DNA from: Mycolicibacterium rhodesiae
GTDB taxonomy: Bacteria > Actinomycetota > Actinomycetes > Mycobacteriales > Mycobacteriaceae
Assembly (NCBI RefSeq): GCF_002086695.1
Contig: NZ_MVIH01000001.1
Coordinates: 434,001 to 498,000, forward strand
Length of the DNA stretch: 64,000 nucleotides
Direction of reading: 5' to 3'
Part shown: one piece after another, positions 58,651-64,000 of the stretch
Position numbering within the stretch: the stretch's first letter is position 1
How the letters are laid out: each line of letters begins with the position of its first letter
Program-made: the position numbers and the translations under genes
The notes under the pieces: model-generated
Databases searched by the model: none
The model's input: the letters and a program-made list of their open reading frames with translations, nothing else
What the model was told of the DNA's origin: nothing

Positions 58651-61164
58651 ATGGCGAACAAGACGGCCGCTCGCTCAAGCGCGCGAACGACCAGGTCAAA
58701 GGGTGCGACGCGGTCGGCCAAGCCGGCCCCGCGGCGCAAGCCTGCCAAGAAGCGCACCTCCTCGCCGGTGGCCACTGCGGCCGCGACCGGGGGACGCGCG
58801 GCGCGGGCGACCTGGCTGATGTTGGCCAAGGGGGCGGGCTCGACCGCCCGATCGGTCGGTCGAGCCCGCGACATCGAGCCGGGGCATCGCCGTGACGGCA
58901 TCGCGCTGGGGCTGCTGGCAGTCGCGGTCGTGATCGCGGCCAGTTCGTGGTTCGACGCCGCCCGGCCGGTCGGCGCCTGGATCGACTCCGTGCTGCGGAC
59001 GCTGGTCGGCGGAGCCGTCGTGCTGCTGCCCATCATCATCTGCGCCATCGCCGTCCTTCTCATGCGCACCGAACCCAATCCCGACGCGCGACCCCGCCTG
59101 ATCCTGGGGTGCGCCATGGTTGCCCTGCCCGTACTGGGCCTGTGGCATCTGTGGTCGGGCGCACCACAGGACCCCGCCGCGCGACAGCGCGCAGCGGGTT
59201 TCATCGGCTTCGCCATCGGCGGACCGCTGTCCGACGGGCTCACCCCGTGGATCGCGACGCCGCTGCTGATCATCGCCGCGCTGTTCGGACTGCTGCTGCT
59301 CACCGGCACGACGATCCGCGAAGTGCCGGACACGCTCTACGCGATGTTCAGCACGCGCGACCACTACGACGATGACGACGAGTACTACGACGATGACGAG
59401 CCGCAGGACGTCGCCCCCGCCGAGCCGGAAGACTTCTCCGACGGCTACTACGACGATCCGCGGTCCTACACCGACGAGGCGCCGGCCTGGCCGGGCGCCG
59501 AAGGGCCGGTCGGCACGCCGTTGGACAACTATCCGCTCGACGAGGATGCGCCGACGGTGCCCGAGCCGGCGAAGGCGCGGCGCAAGAAGGCAACTCCGAA
59601 GCCGGAGCCCGTGGCGGACACCGCCACGCAGGACACCAAGGTCCTGGACCGCGTGGTCGAGGGACCGTACACGCTGCCGTCGCTGGACCTGTTGGTCGCT
59701 GGCGACCCGCCGAAGCGGCGCAGCGCGGCCAACGACCAGATGGTGGAACGGATCTCGTCGGTCCTGCAGCAGTTCAAGGTCGACGCCGCGGTGACCGGCT
59801 GCACCAGAGGCCCGACGGTGACCCGCTACGAGGTCGAACTCGGCCCCGGTGTCAAGGTCGAGAAAATCACTGCGCTGCAACGCAATATCGCTTACGCGGT
59901 GGCCACCGAGAGCGTCCGAATCCTCGCGCCTATCCCCGGCAAGTCCGCGGTCGGCATCGAAGTACCCAACACCGACCGTGAAATGGTCCGTCTGGCAGAC
60001 GTTCTCACCGCGCCGTCCACCCGCGGCGACCACCGCCCACTGGTGATCGGACTGGGCAAGGACATCGAGGGCCATTTCGTGTCGGCGAACCTGGCCGATA
60101 TGCCGCACCTTCTGGTGGCGGGCTCCACCGGTTCGGGCAAGTCCAGCTTCGTCAACTCGATGCTGGTGTCGCTGCTGGCGCGTGCCACCCCTGAGGAAGT
60201 GCGGATGATCCTCATCGACCCGAAGATGGTGGAACTCACGCCGTATGAAGGCATTCCGCACCTGATCACGCCGATCATCACGCAGCCCAAGAAGGCGGCC
60301 GCAGCGTTGGCGTGGCTGGTCGAGGAGATGGAGCAGCGCTACCAGGACATGCAGGCCTCGCGCGTGCGCCACATCAAGGACTTCAACGCCAAGGTGCGCT
60401 CCGGGGAGATCACGGCGCCGCTGGGCAGCCAGCGCGTGTACAAGCCGTACCCCTTGATCCTGGCCGTGGTCGACGAGCTCGCCGACCTGATGATGACCGC
60501 GCCGCGTGACGTCGAAGAGGCGATCGTGCGGATCACCCAGAAGGCCCGCGCGGCCGGCATCCACCTGGTGCTGGCCACCCAGCGGCCATCAGTCGACGTT
60601 GTCACGGGTCTGATCAAGACCAACGTGCCGTCGCGGCTGTCCTTCGCGACGTCGTCGCTGACCGACAGCCGGGTCATCCTCGACCAGCCGGGCGCGGAGA
60701 AGTTGATCGGTATGGGCGACGGCCTGTTCCTGCCGATGGGCGCATCCAAGCCGGAGCGGTTGCAGGGTGCCTACGTCAGCGACGAGGAGATCCACGCCGT
60801 CGTGCAGGCCTGCAAGGACCAGGCCGAGCCCGAGTACACCGAAGGCGTGACCGCCGCCAAGCCGAGCGGCGAGCGCACCGACGTCGACCCCGATATCGGC
60901 GACGACATGGATGTCTTCCTGCAGGCCGTCGAACTCGTGGTGTCATCGCAATTCGGCTCGACGTCGATGCTGCAGCGCAAGTTGCGGGTCGGGTTCGCCA
61001 AAGCCGGCCGGCTCATGGACCTGATGGAGACCCGCAACATCGTCGGGCCCTCAGAGGGATCCAAGGCCCGCGAGGTGCTGGTCAAACCCGATGAACTCGC
61101 CGGGACGCTGATGCTGATCCGCGGCGGCAGCGCCGAGGACGACGACGAGGACGAGGACTTTTAG
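58651..61164 (+). CDS. ftsK: DNA translocase FtsK
   Basis: Septum-located ATPase that pumps chromosomal DNA during division. The 837-residue protein has a basic N-terminus, four membrane segments (about 90-240), an acidic linker (YDDDDEYYDDDEPQD) and the RecA-like motor: VEISVLQQFKV-type alpha domain, GIEVPN, Walker A AGSTGSGKSSF (491-499), DPKMVELTPYEGIPHL, Walker B LAVVDELADLMMT and ATQRPSVDVVTG. The C-terminal gamma winged helix (STSMLQRKLRVGFAKAGRLMDLME) recognises KOPS-like sites. ATG 58651 is supported by the -10 element. Confidence 0.97.
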   Translation: MANKTAARSSARTTRSKGATRSAKPAPRRKPAKKRTSSPVATAAATGGRAARATWLMLAKGAGSTARSVGRARDIEPGHRRDGIALGLLAVAVVIAASSWFDAARPVGAWIDSVLRTLVGGAVVLLPIIICAIAVLLMRTEPNPDARPRLILGCAMVALPVLGLWHLWSGAPQDPAARQRAAGFIGFAIGGPLSDGLTPWIATPLLIIAALFGLLLLTGTTIREVPDTLYAMFSTRDHYDDDDEYYDDDEPQDVAPAEPEDFSDGYYDDPRSYTDEAPAWPGAEGPVGTPLDNYPLDEDAPTVPEPAKARRKKATPKPEPVADTATQDTKVLDRVVEGPYTLPSLDLLVAGDPPKRRSAANDQMVERISSVLQQFKVDAAVTGCTRGPTVTRYEVELGPGVKVEKITALQRNIAYAVATESVRILAPIPGKSAVGIEVPNTDREMVRLADVLTAPSTRGDHRPLVIGLGKDIEGHFVSANLADMPHLLVAGSTGSGKSSFVNSMLVSLLARATPEEVRMILIDPKMVELTPYEGIPHLITPIITQPKKAAAALAWLVEEMEQRYQDMQASRVRHIKDFNAKVRSGEITAPLGSQRVYKPYPLILAVVDELADLMMTAPRDVEEAIVRITQKARAAGIHLVLATQRPSVDVVTGLIKTNVPSRLSFATSSLTDSRVILDQPGAEKLIGMGDGLFLPMGASKPERLQGAYVSDEEIHAVVQACKDQAEPEYTEGVTAAKPSGERTDVDPDIGDDMDVFLQAVELVVSSQFGSTSMLQRKLRVGFAKAGRLMDLMETRNIVGPSEGSKAREVLVKPDELAGTLMLIRGGSAEDDDEDEDF

Positions 61165-61168
61165 CGCC

Positions 61169-61225
61169 GAGATTCACGTTTTGCAGGGGTTTACTCGCGC
61201 TAACGCTGCAAAACGTGAATTTCGA
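61169..61225. repeat. Dispersed intergenic palindromic repeat, copy B (perfect hairpin)
   Basis: ATTCACGTTTTGCAG (61172-61186) and CTGCAAAACGTGAAT (61206-61220) are perfect 15-bp inverted repeats around a 19-base centre containing TTTACTCGCGCTAACG. The whole 57-bp unit aligns without gaps to 2796-2852. It starts 5 bases after the ftsK stop and separates ftsK from the convergent argA, so it may serve as a bidirectional terminator here. Confidence 0.75.
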
Positions 61226-61239
61226 CGAAGGGGCGCCCG

Positions 61240-61740
61240 TCAGAGCTTGAGCAGCATCCTGGTGTTGCCGAGGATGTTCGGCTTGACGTACGACAGGTCG
61301 AGGAACTCGGCGACACCGATGTCGTAGGACCGGCACATCTCGTCGTACACCTCGGAGGTAACTGGAGTGCCCTCGATCTCGGTGAAGCCGTGCCGGCCGA
61401 AGAACTCCGTCTCGAAGGTCAGCACGAACAGCCGCTGCAGTTGAAGCTCGCGGGCGACCTTGAGCAGCTGGTCGACGATCGTGTGGCCGATACCCCGGCC
61501 CTTGACCTTCGGGTCGACGGCGACCGTGCGGACCTCACCGAGGTCAGCCCACAGCACGTGCAATGCCCCGCATCCGACGACCTCGCCGTCGACCTCGGCC
61601 ACCCAGAATTCCTGGACCGCCTCGTAGAGGGTGACCAGGTTCTTCTCCAGCAGGATGCGGCCCGCGTAGATGTCGACCAGACGCTTGATATCCGCGACAT
61701 CCGAGGTGCGGGCGCGGCGGACGACGACATCGGAGCTCAC
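61240..61740 (-). CDS. argA: Amino-acid N-acetyltransferase (Rv2747-type N-acetylglutamate synthase)
   Basis: A 166-residue GNAT protein: VVRRARTSDVADIKRLVD, CGALHVLWADLGEVRTVAVD, the acetyl-CoA loop KVKGRGIGHTIVDQLL and ELQLQRLFVLTFETEFFGRHGF. It is nearly collinear with M. tuberculosis ArgA (Rv2747), a short stand-alone enzyme that starts arginine synthesis. GTG 61740 is used; the frame upstream of it lies in the divergent pgsA3 gene and is not family-like. Confidence 0.93.
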   Translation of the reverse strand: MSSDVVVRRARTSDVADIKRLVDIYAGRILLEKNLVTLYEAVQEFWVAEVDGEVVGCGALHVLWADLGEVRTVAVDPKVKGRGIGHTIVDQLLKVARELQLQRLFVLTFETEFFGRHGFTEIEGTPVTSEVYDEMCRSYDIGVAEFLDLSYVKPNILGNTRMLLKL

Positions 61741-61782
61741 GGGTGCAGAGTATCGGGCGTGAGACACCCGGCTGCCAACCGA

Positions 61783-61788
61783 TATTCT
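61783..61788 (+). promoter_or_regulatory. Leaderless-type -10 element for pgsA3
   Basis: TATTCT lies seven bases before the GTG of pgsA3. Confidence 0.5.
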
Positions 61789-61795
61789 GTTTGCC

Positions 61796-62401
61796 GTGTC
61801 GGGACAACCGCAAACGCCTCCGGCGGTCCCGCGCGTGCGGGTCGCCAACTTAGCCAACTTTCTGACCGGTATCCGTCTGGTTCTGGTCCCGATCTTCCTG
61901 CTGTTCTTGTTCGCCGGTGACGGCCACGAAACAGCCAGCCGCCTAACGGCTTTCACCATCTTCGCGGTGGCGGTCATCACCGACCGGCTCGACGGTTCGC
62001 TGGCGCGCACCTATGGGATGGTCACCGAATTCGGCAAGCTGGCCGACCCGATCGCCGACAAGATGTTGATCGGAGCCGCCCTGATCGGGCTGTCGATGCT
62101 CGGCGACCTGCCGTGGTGGGTGACCGTGGTCATCCTGATTCGCGAGCTCGGCATCACGGTGCTGCGGTTCGCGGTGCTGCGGCGCGGGGTGATCCCTGCC
62201 AGCCGCGGGGGCAAGCTCAAGACCCTGGTGCAGGCCGTCGCGATCGGATTGTTCGTGCTGCCGCTGCACAACTGGCCGCCGGCCTGGCACACCGTGGCCT
62301 GGGTGATCATGTGGGCGGCGATCGTGTTGACCGTGCTCACCGGCGCCGACTACGTGGTCTCGGCGATCAAGGACTCCCGTGAGCGAACCGCTGGCCGATG
62401 A
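61796..62401 (+). CDS. pgsA3: CDP-alcohol phosphatidyltransferase (PgsA3, phosphatidylglycerophosphate synthase type)
   Basis: Membrane enzyme of phospholipid synthesis. The 201-residue protein carries the CDP-alcohol signature DRLDGSLARTYGMVTEFGK followed by LADPIADK, with all three diagnostic Asp spacings, and five to six membrane segments (FLTGIRLVLVPIFLLFLFA first). Position and length equal Rv2746c. The next gene overlaps its 3' end by 23 bp. Confidence 0.94.
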   Translation: MSGQPQTPPAVPRVRVANLANFLTGIRLVLVPIFLLFLFAGDGHETASRLTAFTIFAVAVITDRLDGSLARTYGMVTEFGKLADPIADKMLIGAALIGLSMLGDLPWWVTVVILIRELGITVLRFAVLRRGVIPASRGGKLKTLVQAVAIGLFVLPLHNWPPAWHTVAWVIMWAAIVLTVLTGADYVVSAIKDSRERTAGR

Positions 62402-62867
62402 CGGGGCCCGCTCGCTGGTCGCCTTATTGACCGCGCGCGGTGAGACCGTGGCGACCGCGGAATCGCTGACCGCCGGTCTGCTTGCGGCGACGCTGGCCGG
62501 GGTGCCCGGGGCCAGCGCGGTGCTCAGCGGCGGCCTGGTCACGTACACCGTCGAGACCAAGATCGCGCTGGCCGGCGTGCCGAGGCAACTGCTCGACGAC
62601 GTCGGGCCCGTCGCTGCTCCCACGGCCGCCGCGCTGGCCGAGGGCGCTCGCGACCGCTGTCAGGCGACCTGGGGTGTCGGCCTCACCGGTGTGGCCGGCC
62701 CGGAACCGCACGGCGGGCACCCGGTAGGCACCGTGTTCCTGGGGCTGGCCGGCCCTGGCCCGACGGAGGTCGCCGAGCTGCGGCTGGCCGGCTCACGCTG
62801 GGACATCCGGCTGGCGGCTGTACACCAGGCGATCGGGCGGCTGCACGAGCTTGTCGAGCGATCCTGA
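62379..62867 (+). CDS. CinA C-terminal domain protein (NMN amidohydrolase PncC-type)
   Basis: A 162-residue stand-alone CinA-C domain: [65 protein letters not shown]. It deamidates nicotinamide mononucleotide to nicotinate mononucleotide in NAD recycling by family knowledge; no N-terminal MoaB-like domain is present. The GTG start is within the end of pgsA3. Confidence 0.93.
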   Translation: MSEPLADDGARSLVALLTARGETVATAESLTAGLLAATLAGVPGASAVLSGGLVTYTVETKIALAGVPRQLLDDVGPVAAPTAAALAEGARDRCQATWGVGLTGVAGPEPHGGHPVGTVFLGLAGPGPTEVAELRLAGSRWDIRLAAVHQAIGRLHELVERS

Positions 62868-62874
62868 GGTTTCT

Positions 62875-62905
62875 GGGAACCAAATGGGGTGTCCGCGGCG
62901 TTGAA
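62875..62905 (+). promoter_or_regulatory. ECF (SigE/SigH-like) promoter upstream of clgR
   Basis: GGGAACC (62875-62881) and CGTTGAA (62899-62905), 17 bases apart, match the GGAAC/GTT pattern of mycobacterial SigE/SigH promoters. In M. tuberculosis the clgR gene (Rv2745c) is known to depend on SigE. This interval links clgR to envelope and redox stress. Confidence 0.65.
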
Positions 62906-62938
62906 CCGTTCGTTGCAACTCTTGGAGGAGGACACCTG

Positions 62939-63274
62939 ATGGCGATACTGCTGCGTGAGGTGATCGGCGACGTGCTGCGTAACGCTCGCACGTCGCAGGG
63001 ACGCACCCTTCGTGAGGTGTCCGATTCGGCCCGAGTCAGCCTGGGATACCTCTCCGAAGTCGAGCGCGGCCGCAAGGAAGCCTCCAGTGAGTTGCTCAGC
63101 GCGATCTGCACCGCATTGGACGTCCCGCTGTCGCGGGTGCTGACCGACGCCGGCGCCAAGATGGCCGACCGCGAGCGAATCGCCCGGCTGACCGCCGTGC
63201 CCGCCCAGGACGGCACGATCGACGTCGCCACCAAGGTGGTCATCCCGCACCCCGTCACGATGGCGGTGGCCTGA
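62939..63274 (+). CDS. clgR: Transcriptional activator ClgR
   Basis: A 111-residue XRE/Cro-type HTH protein: [51 protein letters not shown] (split motifs [20 protein letters not shown] and [12 protein letters not shown]) and a C-terminal tail ending PHPVTMAVA, like the Ala-ended ClgR that is degraded by ClpP. By family knowledge it activates clp protease genes and the downstream psp-like operon. ATG follows GGAGGAGG. Confidence 0.95.
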   Translation: MAILLREVIGDVLRNARTSQGRTLREVSDSARVSLGYLSEVERGRKEASSELLSAICTALDVPLSRVLTDAGAKMADRERIARLTAVPAQDGTIDVATKVVIPHPVTMAVA

Positions 63275-63391
63275 GCCTCGAACCGGCCGCGACCGGGTCA
63301 CATGCCGACAAGGGTGTGGCCGGACGTGGTTAACCGATAAATTGGGCACGACCACCGAACTGCGGCACCCGATACAAAGACGGAGCAACTG

Positions 63392-64000
63392 ATGGCCAAT
63401 CCGTTCGTCAAGGCGTGGAAGTACTTCACAGCGCTCTTCAACTCGAAGATCGACGAATATGCCGACCCCAAGGTGCAGATCCAGCAGGCCATCGAGGATG
63501 CCCAGCGCCAGCACCAGGGCTTGACCCAGCAGGCCGCCCAGGTCATCGGCAATCAGCGCCAGCTCGAGATGCGCCTCAACCGTCAGCTCGCCGACATCGA
63601 GAAGCTTCAGGTCAACGTCCGCCAGGCGCTGACGCTGGCCGATCAGGCAGTGGCGTCCGGGGATGCTGCCAAGGCCACCGAATACAACAACGCCGCCGAG
63701 GCGTTCGCGGCGCAGCTGGTCACCGCCGAGCAGAGCGTGGAAGACCTCAAGAGCCTGCACGACCAGGCGCTGCAGGCGGCTGCCCAGGCCAAGAAGGCCG
63801 TCGAGCAGAACGCGATGATGCTGCAGCAGAAGATCGCCGAGCGGACCAAGCTGCTGTCCCAGCTCGAGCAGGCCAAGATGCAGGAGCAGGTCAGCGCCTC
63901 GCTGCGGTCGATGAGCGAGCTGGCCGCCCCCGGCAATACCCCCAGCCTGGACGAGGTGCGCGACAAGATCGAACGCCGCTATGCGACCGCGATGGGCGAG
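63392..64000 (+). CDS. pspA: PspA/IM30 family protein (35 kDa antigen), 3' end outside window
   Basis: The first 203 codons of the membrane-stress protein Rv2744c/35kd_ag are present and remain open at the right edge: [39 protein letters not shown], then continuous coiled-coil heptads ([37 protein letters not shown]) to RYATAMGE. PspA proteins coat damaged inner membranes. The 117-bp gap after clgR holds GGAG before the ATG; control by ClgR is expected from other mycobacteria. Confidence 0.95.
   Translation, partial: MANPFVKAWKYFTALFNSKIDEYADPKVQIQQAIEDAQRQHQGLTQQAAQVIGNQRQLEMRLNRQLADIEKLQVNVRQALTLADQAVASGDAAKATEYNNAAEAFAAQLVTAEQSVEDLKSLHDQALQAAAQAKKAVEQNAMMLQQKIAERTKLLSQLEQAKMQEQVSASLRSMSELAAPGNTPSLDEVRDKIERRYATAMGE

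Noticed and set aside
58696..60564. 622-codon open frame opposite ftsK
   Set aside because: Antisense shadow of ftsK, with no motif and an Arg/Gln-rich composition.

Overview
The window is a high-GC actinobacterial chromosome segment. From memory, gene content and order follow the Mycobacterium tuberculosis block from Rv2839c (infB) to Rv2744c (35 kDa antigen/PspA), here read mostly on the + strand. Leaderless-type promoters (TAnnnT six to eight bases before ATG/GTG), frequent GTG starts and 4-bp stop/start overlaps also fit Mycobacterium. The many accessory genes suggest an environmental, Mycolicibacterium-like species; the species cannot be fixed from this sequence.

Layout. 0-4.2 kb: infB (cut by the left edge), rbfA, the c-di-AMP/nano-RNA phosphodiesterase gene and a MATE exporter. 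4.2-13.3 kb: accessory genes, namely a methyltransferase, a large secreted multidomain GH18-like protein, echA16-like, a lipoprotein, TetR, DUF2277/DUF1802 and a CocE-type hydrolase. 13.3-27.4 kb: conserved core with pptH-pptT-truB, mntR/sirR, ribF, an ArsR/SRPBCC pair with a perfect operator, rpsO, gpsI, pepR, a nitronate monooxygenase, a class A beta-lactamase, a VOC protein, ald and aldR. 27.4-31.2 kb: a membrane coiled-coil protein, a secreted PE-PPE-type hydrolase, dapB and two small genes.

31.2-43.6 kb is the most unusual part. A tightly coupled minus-strand operon encodes a divergent encapsulin-like (HK97-fold) shell protein, a polyprenyl diphosphate synthase, two small unknown proteins, a CrtC/AttH-like terpenoid hydratase-type protein, an SCP2-like lipid carrier, a large FAD-dependent desaturase/amine-oxidase-type enzyme and a Pro/Gln-rich protein with a duplicated 21-residue motif. 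Just upstream on the same strand lies a 1435-residue AAA-GAF-class III nucleotide cyclase, and beyond it a TetR gene with no canonical start codon. I read this as a candidate protein compartment for isoprenoid chemistry.

43.6-54.9 kb returns to the core: dienelactone hydrolase, thyA-dfrA-YcaQ-like, an acyl-CoA synthetase, a GGDEF protein, thyX, dapA, rnj and an MFS-like permease. 54.9-58.4 kb: a three-gene heme N-demethylase/dimethylamine monooxygenase-like set, a mycofactocin-type SDR and an ABM protein. 58.6-64 kb: ftsK, argA, pgsA3, a cinA-type gene, clgR with an ECF-type promoter, and the first 203 codons of the PspA/35 kDa antigen gene. No rRNA, tRNA, CRISPR array, transposase or phage integrase was seen.
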